A stretch of DNA of 64,000 nt, from assembly GCF_018129405.1 (NCBI RefSeq), contig NZ_JAFCLP010000003.1:273501-337500 (forward strand). Direction: 5' to 3'. A program made the translations under genes and the position numbers. This DNA is from Bradyrhizobium iriomotense. Its GTDB lineage: Bacteria > Pseudomonadota > Alphaproteobacteria > Rhizobiales > Xanthobacteraceae. The notes under the pieces were generated by a model that did no database searches, was not told where the DNA came from, and was given only the letters and a program-made list of their open reading frames with translations. Shown here in pieces: positions 37,535-48,644 of this stretch. Each line of letters opens with the position of its first letter. Position 1 is the first letter of the stretch.

Positions 37535-38908
37535 ATGCCCTCTGTCTTCGAGACGTCCTCAACCGCCATCCCGATCACCTTCGTCACCAAGTCGAGCTGG
37601 GACGGGTTGCGCGAAAGCTTGCTGCCGGCGCAACGCCAGTTCGCGACTGCCAGCGCTTATTCCGCCAAGCCCGGCGGTTACCTCGCGCTGCCCACACCCG
37701 ACGGCGCGATCGCGCAGGTGCTGTTCGGCCTCGAGGACGAAGGGGCAAGATCGCGCGATCTGTTCCGGCCGGGCGCCCTGCCCGGCCTGCTGCCGCCGGG
37801 GACCTACCGCTTCACCAATGCACCGCACGACGCACGGCTCGCCGCGCTCGCTTTTGCACTGGGGTGCTACCGCTTTTCCCGCTACCGCAAGGCCGAAAGG
37901 CCCGAGGTCCGCCTGGTGCCGCCCGACGGCGTCGACGCCGCCGAGATCGATCGCATTGCGGACGCGGCCATGCTGGCGCGCGACCTCATCAACACGCCCT
38001 CCAACGACATGGGCCCGGAGCAGCTCGCCGCAACCGCGCAAGCGCTCGCCGCCGAATTCGGCGCGAGCTTTGCCTGCACCATCGGCGAGAACCTGAAGAC
38101 GAATTTTCCGCTGATTCATGCCGTCGGCATGGCATCTAGCCGCGCACCGCGGCTGATCGACATCGGCTGGGGCGATCCTGCCCACCCCAAGGTGACGCTG
38201 GTCGGCAAGGGTGTGTGCTTCGACACCGGCGGGCTCGACCTCAAGCCGTCGAGCGGCATGCTGATCATGAAGAAGGACATGGGCGGCGCCGCCAACGTGC
38301 TGGCGCTGGCGCGCATGGTGATGGATGCGAAGCTGAAGGTGCGGTTGCGCGTGCTGATCCCGGCGGTCGAGAACGCGGTCGCGGGGAATGCCTTCCGCCC
38401 GCTCGACATTTTTACGTCGCGCAAGGGCATCACGGTCGAGATCGGCAACACGGATGCGGAAGGCCGGCTCGTGCTCGCCGATGCGCTGGCGCTCGCCGAC
38501 GAGGAGAAGCCCGACCTGCTGATCGACCTGGGCACACTGACCGGCGCCGCGCGTGTCGCGCTGGGGCCGGATTTGCCGCCCTTTTACACCAATGATGAGA
38601 CGCTGGCCACTGAGGTCGCGCGCTGCGCGGTGAAGGAGAACGATCCGTTGTGGCGCATGCCGCTGTGGCCGCCTTACGATGCGTGGCTTGACTCCAAGAC
38701 CGCCGCCATCACCAACGCACCATCGGGCGGCTTTGCCGGCTCGATCACCTGCGCGCTGTTCCTGCAACGCTTCGTCGAGCAGGCCAAGAGCTGGCTGCAT
38801 GTCGACATCTACGGCTGGACACCGTCGGCGAAGCCGGCGCGGCCCGAAGGCGGCGAATGCCAGGCCGCGCGCGCCATCTACGCATTGCTGAGCGAGCGCT
38901 ATGCGTGA
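37535..38908 (+). CDS. M17 leucyl aminopeptidase family protein
   Basis: A 457-residue di-metal aminopeptidase. The conserved metal and catalytic elements are VGKGVCFDTGGLDLK (from residue 223) and NTDAEGRL (from residue 305), plus DLINTPSNDMGP near residue 150. Its hexameric relatives (PepA, PepB) release N-terminal residues from peptides in the cytoplasm. The gene overlaps the next one by eight bases, so the two are translationally coupled. Confidence 0.95.
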   Translation: MPSVFETSSTAIPITFVTKSSWDGLRESLLPAQRQFATASAYSAKPGGYLALPTPDGAIAQVLFGLEDEGARSRDLFRPGALPGLLPPGTYRFTNAPHDARLAALAFALGCYRFSRYRKAERPEVRLVPPDGVDAAEIDRIADAAMLARDLINTPSNDMGPEQLAATAQALAAEFGASFACTIGENLKTNFPLIHAVGMASSRAPRLIDIGWGDPAHPKVTLVGKGVCFDTGGLDLKPSSGMLIMKKDMGGAANVLALARMVMDAKLKVRLRVLIPAVENAVAGNAFRPLDIFTSRKGITVEIGNTDAEGRLVLADALALADEEKPDLLIDLGTLTGAARVALGPDLPPFYTNDETLATEVARCAVKENDPLWRMPLWPPYDAWLDSKTAAITNAPSGGFAGSITCALFLQRFVEQAKSWLHVDIYGWTPSAKPARPEGGECQAARAIYALLSERYA

Positions 38909-39755
38909 TCCAGAAAACGATCCAAGGCTGACGCCGGCGCGGGGCGACCTCGCCGCCAAATATCTCGAAGGCAAGGTCGAGGCGCAGCGCTTCGTCGAGG
39001 GTGAAGAGTTCGAGGTGGTCGAGCCGATCGCTTCTGTGCGCGAGCAGCCGTCCTCAGGCGCGATGCTGATGACGGAGGCGCTGCGCGGCGAGCGCGTCAC
39101 GATCTACGATCGCAACGGCGAGGGCTGGGCCTGGGGCCAGCTCAATGCCGATGGCTATGTCGGCTGGCTGCCCGATGCAGCGCTGATGAAGCCAGCGACC
39201 GCGCCGACGCACAAGGTCAGCGCGCTGCGGACGCTGGCCTTCCCCGGTCCCTCGATCAAGCTGCCGCCGGCCGCCACGCTCGTTCTGGGATCAAGGATTG
39301 CCATCGTGCGAGAGGACGGCAGCTTCGCCGTGACGCGCGACGGGACCTTCGTGCCAAAGACACATCTCGCCCCGCTCGATCATCGCGAGCCGGATTTCGT
39401 TGCCGTCGCCGAGCGCTTCGTCGGCACGCCCTACCTGTGGGGCGGCAAGAGCAGCCTCGGCATCGATTGCTCGGGCCTGGTGCAGGTGTCGCTGACCGCT
39501 TCCGGCATCGGCTGCCCACGCGACAGTGACATGCAACTGGTAGGACTCGGCCGCACACTGGAGCCGAACGAGCGGAGCAGCTTGCTGCGCGGCGACCTGA
39601 TCTTCTGGAAGGGTCATGTCGCCATCGTGCGCGACGGCGACACCATGGTGCACGCTAACGCGCATCACATGGCGACGGTGATCGAGCCGATCGAGCCGGC
39701 GATTGCGCGGATCAAGGCGGCCGGCAGCGAGGTCGCCGCGATCAAGCGGCTATAG
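38901..39755 (+). CDS. NlpC/P60 cell-wall peptidase with SH3 domains
   Basis: A 284-residue protein. Bacterial SH3-like regions at about 40-160 (VREQPSSGAMLMTEALRGE and a second copy) precede an NlpC/P60 domain. Its catalytic Cys190 lies in LGIDCSGLVQ and its His239 in WKGHVAIVRDG. Such enzymes cleave gamma-D-Glu-diamino acid bonds in peptidoglycan peptides. No signal peptide is seen, which together with the coupled M17 aminopeptidase suggests a role in recycling muropeptides in the cytoplasm. That role is inference. Confidence 0.93.
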   Translation: MRDPENDPRLTPARGDLAAKYLEGKVEAQRFVEGEEFEVVEPIASVREQPSSGAMLMTEALRGERVTIYDRNGEGWAWGQLNADGYVGWLPDAALMKPATAPTHKVSALRTLAFPGPSIKLPPAATLVLGSRIAIVREDGSFAVTRDGTFVPKTHLAPLDHREPDFVAVAERFVGTPYLWGGKSSLGIDCSGLVQVSLTASGIGCPRDSDMQLVGLGRTLEPNERSSLLRGDLIFWKGHVAIVRDGDTMVHANAHHMATVIEPIEPAIARIKAAGSEVAAIKRL

Positions 39756-40057
39756 GGTGTCCGCGTCCGCTTTACCTCCGGAAGGCGACGTCGAAACCGA
39801 TATGACCGCATGTCGGTCTCGGGCCTAACTTGAGCGGAACCGACTGCGACACTCCAGCGCAGATGGAACCGGAAGTCTCATACGTTCCCCAAGCTCTCAT
39901 GGAACACACGCAGCGATCGCTCAGGCAAGTCGTCGCTCGAAGGGCAACCGCCGCCGGCCTAGCAGCACCTCGCGGCGCAGCTACGGAACAACGTTACAAC
40001 TGAGAGATTTGCGGAACGAAACGCGCCGTCGGTCTTTCTCTGGCTTTGGGAGGTCTC
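39756..40057. other. intergenic region without recognisable gene
   Basis: About 300 nt between the NlpC/P60 gene and the small hypothetical gene. The first 90 nt have fragments such as TGTCCGC and GACCGCATGTCGG that recall intergenic relics common in Rhizobiales, but I cannot identify them. No reading frame with a ribosome site, tRNA or terminator was seen. The last 15 nt hold the ribosome site of the next gene. Confidence 0.4.
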
Positions 40058-40336
40058 ATGAGTTCTCAAGCCAGAGAAGGCGCGTGTGCATTCGCTTGGC
40101 GGAACTATCTGCTGCTCAATAGCGGCATCAGCGAGAATGATAACAGGCGTTCCGCCCTCTATCGCTACATCGCCAATCTTCGCGATATCGGCGAAGACGA
40201 CTTCGATCTCTTGCAAACAGCCGCAGTCGCTTACTTGAAAAAATTGGATGAACTGCATGACGACCAATGTGCGCGACTCGCGGCAGACCAGGTTTTGGCC
40301 GAGCGTTTAGAAGCACGTTCACAACCGGAGAGGTGA
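40058..40336 (+). CDS. hypothetical small helical protein
   Basis: A 92-residue soluble protein, mainly helical by composition, with segments such as RRSALYRYIANLRDIGEDDFDLLQTAAVAYLKKLDEL. The start has a textbook GGGAGG five bases upstream, which argues for expression. The base composition is less GC-rich than its neighbours. I recognise no family. It is followed 38 nt later by another small gene on the same strand and may be co-transcribed with it. Confidence 0.7.
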   Translation: MSSQAREGACAFAWRNYLLLNSGISENDNRRSALYRYIANLRDIGEDDFDLLQTAAVAYLKKLDELHDDQCARLAADQVLAERLEARSQPER

Positions 40337-40374
40337 ATTTAGGCCATAACACCCAGAGCGAAGGAGCGAATACG

Positions 40375-40602
40375 ATGGCAGACAAGACCGCTTCCGCAAA
40401 CGATCTCGCGCGCGATCCACAACGGCGCATCGCCGCAGCGACAGCAATCGGCATGAATGCCTTGAAGCCGATGATCCACTTTCAGGTCTCGATGCTGAGG
40501 ATGTGGGCCGATAGTATCGAGAAGTTCGCGGGCAATTACGAAAAGAAGCTGGAGGAAACAGCGACCACGGTCGAGGAACGAGACAAGGAACGCGCCGCGT
40601 AG
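40375..40602 (+). CDS. hypothetical small protein, phasin-like amphipathic helix
   Basis: A 75-residue protein preceded by AAGGAG with good spacing. The middle, PMIHFQVSMLRMWADSIEKFAGNYEKKLEE, is an amphipathic helix of the type seen in phasin-like and granule-associated proteins. The similarity is of pattern only. The N-terminus is charged and the end is acidic-basic. Function unknown. Confidence 0.65.
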   Translation: MADKTASANDLARDPQRRIAAATAIGMNALKPMIHFQVSMLRMWADSIEKFAGNYEKKLEETATTVEERDKERAA

Positions 40603-40649
40603 ATCAACTCGACTGGCAGGTGCAAGCCCGCTTTGGCGACGAGCAGAAG

Positions 40650-40690
40650 CATCCGCGGGGAGCCGCGCTACGCGCGCCCCCGGAATGACG
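40650..40690. repeat. partial palindromic repeat near the end of yejF
   Basis: CCGCGGGGAGCCGCGCTACG followed by CGCCCCCGGAATGACGG resembles one arm of the element between ureA and ureB. The second arm is absent or has decayed. It lies between the small hypothetical gene and the convergent yejF and could form a local hairpin. Confidence 0.45.
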
Positions 40691-40694
40691 GACG

Positions 40695-42332
<1,638 letters not shown>

Positions 42333-42336
42333 GATC

Positions 42337-43515
42337 TTACCTGAACGTCTTGCGCGGATCGAAGGCGTCGCGCACGGCTTCGCCAATGAAGATCAGGAGC
42401 GACAGCATGATCGCGACCGAGAAGAAGCCGGAGAAGCCGAGCCACGGCGCCTGCACATTGGCCTTGGCCTGCGACAGCAGCTCACCGAGCGAAGGCGATC
42501 CCGGCGGCAGGCCGAAGCCCAGGAAATCGAGCGCCGTCAGCGTCATCACCGAGCTCGACACGATGAACGGCAGGAAGGTCATGGTCGCGACCATCGCGTT
42601 CGGCAGCAGGTGGCGGAACATGATGACCGGATTGGAGACACCGAGCGCCCGCGCCGCCTGGATATATTCGAAGTTGCGCCCGCGCAGGAACTCGGCCCGC
42701 ACCAGACCGACCAGCGAAACCCAGGAGAACAGCAACAAGATACCGAGCAGCACAAAGAAGCCGGGCACGAGCACCGAGGATAGGATCAGGAGAAGATAGA
42801 GCGAGGGAATTGCCGTCCAGATCTCGATGAAGCGCTGGAAGATGAGGTCGACCCGGCCGCCGAAATAGCCTTGCACCGCCCCCGCCGCGATGCCGATGAT
42901 GGACGAGACGATGGTGAGGCAAAGGCCGAACAGCACCGAGATGCGGAAGCCGTAGATCAGCCGCGCCACCACGTCGCGGCCTTGATCGTCGGTGCCGAGC
43001 CAGTTGTATTCGAGATCGCGGCAGCTCTTCAGGCCCTTCTTCTCGACCACCGGCTGGCACTGCTTCTCCGTCAGCATCCAGGTTGGCGGCGACGGCGCCG
43101 GCGTCGGCAGGTCGAGATTGTGCGTGTCGTAGGAGTAACGGATCAGCGGCCAGACGATGGTGCCTCCCTTGTCCCTGATCAGCTTCTGCAAGTAGGGGTC
43201 GCGGTAATCGGCCGCCGTCTCGAAATCGCCGCCGAACGTCGTCTCCGAATAGGTCACGAAGGCCGGCCAATACAGACGCCCGTCGAACTTGATCAGGAAC
43301 GGCCGATCATTGGCGATCAGCTCGGCGAACAGCGAGATCACGAACAGGGCAATGAATATCCAGAACGACCAGTAGCCGCGGCGGTTGGCCTTGAAGTTCT
43401 GCCAGCGCCGCCTGTTCAGCGGCGAAGGGGCGAACGGCTTGCGCGTGATCGGAACAACATCGCCGAGCGGCGACTTCGCGGTGGTCTCGATCGGCGTCGG
43501 CGCGGTGATCGTCAT
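42337..43515 (-). CDS. yejE: peptide ABC transporter permease YejE
   Basis: A 392-residue DppC-type permease. The N-terminal helix is followed by the long periplasmic insertion typical of YejE (about residues 70-190), with LEYNWLGTDDQGRDVVARLIYG. The permease core has the EAA-like stretch YIQAARALGVSNPVIMFRHLLPN. The start overlaps the yejB stop by one base (TGATG). A longer in-frame extension lies within yejB and is rejected. Confidence 0.94.
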   Translation of the reverse strand: MTITAPTPIETTAKSPLGDVVPITRKPFAPSPLNRRRWQNFKANRRGYWSFWIFIALFVISLFAELIANDRPFLIKFDGRLYWPAFVTYSETTFGGDFETAADYRDPYLQKLIRDKGGTIVWPLIRYSYDTHNLDLPTPAPSPPTWMLTEKQCQPVVEKKGLKSCRDLEYNWLGTDDQGRDVVARLIYGFRISVLFGLCLTIVSSIIGIAAGAVQGYFGGRVDLIFQRFIEIWTAIPSLYLLLILSSVLVPGFFVLLGILLLFSWVSLVGLVRAEFLRGRNFEYIQAARALGVSNPVIMFRHLLPNAMVATMTFLPFIVSSSVMTLTALDFLGFGLPPGSPSLGELLSQAKANVQAPWLGFSGFFSVAIMLSLLIFIGEAVRDAFDPRKTFR

Positions 43516-44624
43516 CAGACCTCCCGTGCCTCGAAATCGATCCGGGGGTCGATCCACATATAGGTCAGGTCGGAGATCAGATTGATCACGAGTCCGACCA
43601 GCGAAAAGATGTAGAGCGTACCGAACACCACGGGATAGTCGCGGTTGAGCACGCTCTCGAAGCTGAGGAGCCCCAGCCCGTCCAGCGAGAAGATGGTCTC
43701 GATCAGAAGCGAGCCGGAAAAGAAGGCGTGAATGAAGGTCCCGGGGAAGCCGGCGATCACGATCAGCATGGCGTTGCGGAAGACGTGGCCATAGAGCACC
43801 CGGTTTTCGCTGCAGCCCTTGGCGCGCGCGGTCATGACGTATTGCTTGCGAATCTCGTCCAGGAACGAGTTCTTGGTCAGGAACGTCATGGTTGTGAACG
43901 CACCTAACCCCATGGCGATCAGCGGCAGGGTCAGATGCCAGAAGTAATCGATGATCTTCCAGTACCAGGGAAACTGCGACCAGCCGTCCGAGGTCAGTCC
44001 GCGCAACGGGAACCAGTTGAAGAACGAGCCGCCGGCAAACAGGATGATCAGCAGGATGGCGAACAGGAAGCCAGGAATGGCATAGCCGAGCACGAGCACG
44101 GTCGAGGTCCAGGTGTCGAACCGCGCGCCGTCGTTCACGGCCTTGCGAATGCCGAGCGGGATCGAGATCAGGTAGGTCAGAAGCGTCAGCCAGATTCCGA
44201 GCGAGATCGAGACCGGCAGCTTCTCCTTGATGAGCTGCAGAACGCTGACGTCGCGAAAATAGCTCTTGCCGAAATCGAAGCGGGCGAAATTCCACACCAT
44301 CAGCGCAAAGCGTTCCGGCGCCGGCTTGTCGAAGCCGAACTGCACCTCCAGCTTCTTGATGAAATCAGGATCGAGACCCTGCGCACCGCGATATTTGGAA
44401 TTGATGGCATCGCCGCCGGCACCGACCTGCCCCGGTGCCCGCTGCGCAAAATCGCCGCCGCCCGAAATGCGCGAGGTGCCGCCGGTGTCGGCACCCGAGA
44501 GTTGCGCGATCACGCGCTCGACGGGCCCGCCCGGCGCGAACTGCACCACGACGAAGGAAACGAAGAGAATCCCGAGCAGGGTCGGGATCATCAGAAGGAG
44601 ACGGCGGGCGATATAGGCGCTCAT
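43515..44624 (-). CDS. yejB: peptide ABC transporter permease YejB
   Basis: A 369-residue DppB-type permease. The N-terminal helix RRLLLMIPTLLGILFVSFVVVQ is typical. A periplasmic loop and five further helices follow, with YVMTARAKGCSENRVLYGHVFRNAM as the ATPase-contact loop. It forms the channel with YejE. It begins two bases after the first binding-protein gene ends. Confidence 0.95.
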   Translation of the reverse strand: MSAYIARRLLLMIPTLLGILFVSFVVVQFAPGGPVERVIAQLSGADTGGTSRISGGGDFAQRAPGQVGAGGDAINSKYRGAQGLDPDFIKKLEVQFGFDKPAPERFALMVWNFARFDFGKSYFRDVSVLQLIKEKLPVSISLGIWLTLLTYLISIPLGIRKAVNDGARFDTWTSTVLVLGYAIPGFLFAILLIILFAGGSFFNWFPLRGLTSDGWSQFPWYWKIIDYFWHLTLPLIAMGLGAFTTMTFLTKNSFLDEIRKQYVMTARAKGCSENRVLYGHVFRNAMLIVIAGFPGTFIHAFFSGSLLIETIFSLDGLGLLSFESVLNRDYPVVFGTLYIFSLVGLVINLISDLTYMWIDPRIDFEAREV

Positions 44625-44626
44625 GA

Positions 44627-46501
44627 TTATTTCGCCTGCTCGAGCTTGGCCGCCTTGGCGGGTTCATACCACCAGATGTCGGGAGCACCGACGCCGTTGG
44701 CGTAACGCGGCAGCTTCTGCGGATGACCGAACTGATCCCAATAGGCGAGCCGGTGGGTCTTGTTATACCATTGCGGCACCCAATAGCGGCCGGCGCGGAA
44801 CAGCCGATCGAAGGCCCGACAGGCGACCGTCAATTCGTCGCGGCTGTCGGCCGCCATGATCTTCTCGATCATGGCGTCGATCGCCGGGCTGGCGACGCCC
44901 GCGAGATTATACGAGCCCTTGGTGTTCGCGACCTGCGAGGAGAAGAACGCGCGCATGGCATCACCCGGCGTCGCCGACATGCTGAAGCGCTGGATCGTCA
45001 TGTCGAAGTCGAAATCTTCCTGCCGCGCCTTGTGCTGCACGGGATCGACGACGCGCACGCTCGCCTCGATGCCGAGCGTGCCCAGATTCTTGATGTAGGG
45101 CGCGTGGTGCGGCTGGAACGAAGGCTCGTCCAGCAGAAACTCGATCTTGAAGACCTCGCCGTTCGGCAGCACCCGCTTGCCGTCCTTGATCGGCACGCCG
45201 GCCTCGGTCAGCAGTTGCTGTGCCTTGCGCAACAAGCTTCGGTCCTGCCCGGAGCCGTCGGAGACCGGCGGCGTGAACGGCGCCGCGAACACCTCCTCGG
45301 GAATCTGGCCGCGGAACGGCTCCAGCAGCTTCAGCTCTTCCGGCGACGGAGGCCCGTTGCTGGCCATCAGGTCGGAATTCTGGAATGGCGACACCGTACG
45401 GGCATAAGCGCCGTACATGATGGTCTTGTTGGTCCATTCGAAGTCGAAGGCGTTGATCAGGGCCTCGCGCACGCGCGGGTCTTTGAACTTCTCGCGCCGC
45501 GTGTTGATGAACCAACCTTGCGCACCGGACGGCGTATCGTCGGGCACGACCTCCATCTTGACGCGACCATCCTTCACGGCCGGAAAGTCGTAGCGCGTCG
45601 CCCAGATGCGGGAGGTGAACTCCTCGCGATAGAGATAGTTCTTGCCGGTAAAGCCCTCGAAGGCGATATCGCGGTCGCGATAGAATTCGTAGCGCACGAC
45701 ATCGAAATTGTAGCTGCCGCGGCAAACCGGCAGATCGGCGGCCCACCAGTCCTTCACCCGCTCGAACTCGATGTAGCGATTGACCTCGAACCTGCCGACC
45801 TTGTACGGACCCGAGCCGAGCGGAATCTCCAGCGACGACTCGTCGAACGGGCGGGATGCGTAATACGCCTTGGAGAAGATCGGCAGACCCGCGACATAGA
45901 GCGGCACGTCGCGCGCACGTCCCTTGGCGAAGGTGACGACGAGCGTCGCGTCGTCGAGCGCTTCCGCACTGACCATGTCACGCATCTGCACGATGATCAG
46001 CGGATGTCCCTTGGTCTTCAGCGCCGTCAGCGAAAACGCCGCATCGTGGGCAGTGAGCCTGGTCCCGTCATGGAATTTCGCCTCGGGCCGCATGGTGAAG
46101 CGATAGACCAGCTTGTCGGGCGATATCTGCACGGATTTGGCCGCCAGCCCGTACATCGCGTCCGGCTCGTCGTTTGCCCGAACCATCAGCGGCGAAAACG
46201 TCATGTCCATGCCTTGCGCGCCGTCGCCTTTCAGGATGAAGGCGTTGAGCGAGTTGAAGGTCTGGTAGGACTGGTTGTAGGCGCGCACCGACGGAATGAG
46301 GGAGAACGTGCCGCCCTTCGGCGCGTCGAGTTTGACGTAGTCGAAGTGGTGGAAGTCGGCGGGATATTTGAGATCGCCGAAGGCCGAGATGCCGTGGGCC
46401 TCGGCCGGCCCCTCCGACGCCGCCGCGCCGCGCGACAGAGCGGCGCTGAGCGCACCGCCGGCACCCAAAACCAGCACATGCCGGCGTGAAAGTTGCGCCA
46501 T
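44627..46501 (-). CDS. yejA: extracellular solute-binding protein, family 5 (YejA-like), first copy
   Basis: A 624-residue periplasmic peptide-binding protein. The leader has a basic start and an ALSRGAAASEG cleavage region. The mature part opens HGISAFGDLKYPADFHHFDYV, typical of YejA, and KFHDGTRLTAHDAAFSL and PLGSGPYKVGRFE follow. It is the binding protein next to yejB. The ATG at 46501 is used because the upstream in-frame stretch lies inside the neighbouring gene. It is about as long as the second copy and clearly related to it. Confidence 0.92.
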   Translation of the reverse strand: MAQLSRRHVLVLGAGGALSAALSRGAAASEGPAEAHGISAFGDLKYPADFHHFDYVKLDAPKGGTFSLIPSVRAYNQSYQTFNSLNAFILKGDGAQGMDMTFSPLMVRANDEPDAMYGLAAKSVQISPDKLVYRFTMRPEAKFHDGTRLTAHDAAFSLTALKTKGHPLIIVQMRDMVSAEALDDATLVVTFAKGRARDVPLYVAGLPIFSKAYYASRPFDESSLEIPLGSGPYKVGRFEVNRYIEFERVKDWWAADLPVCRGSYNFDVVRYEFYRDRDIAFEGFTGKNYLYREEFTSRIWATRYDFPAVKDGRVKMEVVPDDTPSGAQGWFINTRREKFKDPRVREALINAFDFEWTNKTIMYGAYARTVSPFQNSDLMASNGPPSPEELKLLEPFRGQIPEEVFAAPFTPPVSDGSGQDRSLLRKAQQLLTEAGVPIKDGKRVLPNGEVFKIEFLLDEPSFQPHHAPYIKNLGTLGIEASVRVVDPVQHKARQEDFDFDMTIQRFSMSATPGDAMRAFFSSQVANTKGSYNLAGVASPAIDAMIEKIMAADSRDELTVACRAFDRLFRAGRYWVPQWYNKTHRLAYWDQFGHPQKLPRYANGVGAPDIWWYEPAKAAKLEQAK

Positions 46502-46515
46502 GCGGGGGATATCCT

Positions 46516-48432
46516 TCACGACTTCTTTGCGATCCGCGCCGCCTTGTCTGCGTCGTACCACCAGATGAACGGGAAACCGGACTGACCGTATTTGGGCAAT
46601 TCCGAGGGCCGGCCGAAGCGATCCCAGCGTGCGGTGCGTATCTTGGTGTAGGTCCACTGCGGCACGACGTAGTGATTCCACAGCAGCACGCGGTCAAGCG
46701 CCTTGGTGGCCGCGACGAGATCGTCGCGATCCCTGGCGTAGATCAACCGTTCGATCAGCTTGTCGACCGCCGGATTCTTGATGCCCGTGATATTGCGCGA
46801 GCCGGCAATGTCGGCCGACTTGGATGACCAGAACTCGCGCTGCTCGTTGCCCGGCGATTGCGACTCGCCCCAGGAGTTGGTGACGACGTCGAAATCCCAG
46901 TCGCGCGTCCTGTTCTCGTATTGGGTCGGATCGACCGTCCGCACGCTGACGGCGATGCCGAGCCGCTCCAGTGACGGCTTGTAGAACAGCGTGACCCGTT
47001 CGAAGCTCGGATCCTGGTTCAGCAATTCAAGCGAGAACTGAGCGCCGGTCTTGACGTCGATCAGCTTGCGGTCGCGCACCTCGTAGCCGGCCTCCTTGAA
47101 CAGGCGCAGCGCCTCGCGGAGATTGTCGCGCACGGCTTCCGGACTGCCGCCGACCGGATTGGTGTAGGCCGTCGTGAAGACTTCGGGCGGCACTTCGGCA
47201 CGAACAGTCTCGAGGATCTCGAGCTCCTTGCCCTGCGGCACCCCGGTCGCCATGAGCTCGTCGATGCCGTCGAAATAGCTGCTGATGCGCTTGTACTGAC
47301 CGTAGAAGATCTGCTTGTTCATCTCCTCGAAGTCGAAGGCATAGTTGAGCGCACGGCGCACGCGCGGATCGCTGAACTTGGCGCGGCGCAGGTTTGGGAC
47401 GAAAGCCTGCATCACACCCGAGCTGCGATTGGCGAACTCCTCGAGGATCACGCGCTTTTCGGCCACGGCCGGGAAATCGTAGGCCGTCGCCCAGTTCTTC
47501 GCACTGTTCTCGGTGCGCCAATCGACCTGATCGGCCTTGAAGGCCTCGATCGCGACGGTGGCATCGCGGAAATACTCGTAGCGCAGCTCGTCGAAATTGT
47601 TGCGGCCGACATTGGCGGGGAAATCGCGCCCCCAATAATCCTTGACGCGCTCCAGCACGATCGAGCGACCGGCAACGAATTCCTTGACCTTGTAGGGTCC
47701 GGAGCCGAGCGGCACTTCCAGCGTGGTCGCGGAGACATCGCGCTTGCGGCCCTGCGCGTCGGTGCCCTCCCACCAATGCTTCGGCAGGACCGTGAGCTGG
47801 CCCACGATCTGCGGCAGCTCGCGGTTGCCCGGCGCATCGAACACGAATTTCACGTCGCGCTCGCCGACCTTCTCCGCCTTCACCACATGGCTGTAATAGG
47901 CCGAGTACATCGGGTGGTGCTTCTTGAACGAATCGAGCGAGAAGATCACGTCCTCGACGGTGACGGGCTTGCCGTCGTGCCATTTGGCCTGCGGCCGCAA
48001 GCGATAGGTGACGAAGGAGAAATCGTCCGGATGGCTGACGGCTTCGGCCAGCGCGCCATATTCGGTCGAGACTTCGTCGAGCGCGGGCGTCAGCAGGGAT
48101 TCGTAGATGAACGCGACCGCTCCGGAAACCTGGCCCTTTACCCCCGACACGACGATGTTGAAATTGTCGAACGTGCCAACGGCGATCTGGCGCGCGACGC
48201 CGCCCTTCGGCGCTTCCGGATTGACGTAGTCGAAGCGCTTGAAGTCGGCGGGGTACTTGACCTTTCCGAACAGCGAAAGCGCATGGCGCCAGGTCAGCCC
48301 ATTTGAAGGCAGTTCGCTCGCCGATTGCGCCTGGGCCGCGCCGACGACGGGAACGCCCGCCACGGAACCGAGGACGGGAAGCGCTGCGGCCGCAGTGCCG
48401 GTGAGCAGGAGATCGCGTCGGGTGATGGCCAA
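46516..48432 (-). CDS. extracellular solute-binding protein, family 5 (YejA-like), second copy
   Basis: A 638-residue periplasmic binding protein, paralogous to its neighbour. The leader carries a twin-arginine-like motif (ITRRDLLLTG) and an AQA cleavage site. LFGKVKYPADFKRFDYVNPEAPKGG and PLGSGPYKVKEFV are shared with the first copy. Two tandem binding proteins may widen the range of peptides taken up by one YejBEF transporter. It is the first gene of the operon on the minus strand, 14 nt before the other copy. Confidence 0.92.
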   Translation of the reverse strand: MAITRRDLLLTGTAAAALPVLGSVAGVPVVGAAQAQSASELPSNGLTWRHALSLFGKVKYPADFKRFDYVNPEAPKGGVARQIAVGTFDNFNIVVSGVKGQVSGAVAFIYESLLTPALDEVSTEYGALAEAVSHPDDFSFVTYRLRPQAKWHDGKPVTVEDVIFSLDSFKKHHPMYSAYYSHVVKAEKVGERDVKFVFDAPGNRELPQIVGQLTVLPKHWWEGTDAQGRKRDVSATTLEVPLGSGPYKVKEFVAGRSIVLERVKDYWGRDFPANVGRNNFDELRYEYFRDATVAIEAFKADQVDWRTENSAKNWATAYDFPAVAEKRVILEEFANRSSGVMQAFVPNLRRAKFSDPRVRRALNYAFDFEEMNKQIFYGQYKRISSYFDGIDELMATGVPQGKELEILETVRAEVPPEVFTTAYTNPVGGSPEAVRDNLREALRLFKEAGYEVRDRKLIDVKTGAQFSLELLNQDPSFERVTLFYKPSLERLGIAVSVRTVDPTQYENRTRDWDFDVVTNSWGESQSPGNEQREFWSSKSADIAGSRNITGIKNPAVDKLIERLIYARDRDDLVAATKALDRVLLWNHYVVPQWTYTKIRTARWDRFGRPSELPKYGQSGFPFIWWYDADKAARIAKKS

Positions 48433-48587
48433 ATCAACATTCCTGTCTTGAAGGAGGCTACTCCTTTAAGGTCCCAATATAGGCGAGGTTTCGACGGAAT
48501 ATGTTGCTTTTTCCTCATGTTGGAAGGCCGGACGGCCTCTCAGATGCGGCCAAAAGCCCCGATAACGAGCCCGCGAGGTCCGGATAA

Positions 48588-48616
48588 GGAAACGGCCAGG
48601 CTTTTCAGCCTGGCCG
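48588..48616 (-). terminator. intrinsic terminator after cycM
   Basis: On the minus strand CGGCCAGGCT-GAAA-AGCCTGGCCG (48616-48593) forms a 10-bp stem with a GAAA tetraloop, followed by TTTCC. It lies 28 nt after the cycM stop. Confidence 0.85.
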
Positions 48617-48644
48617 CATCTTCCAAGATCGATTCTTGAAGGCC

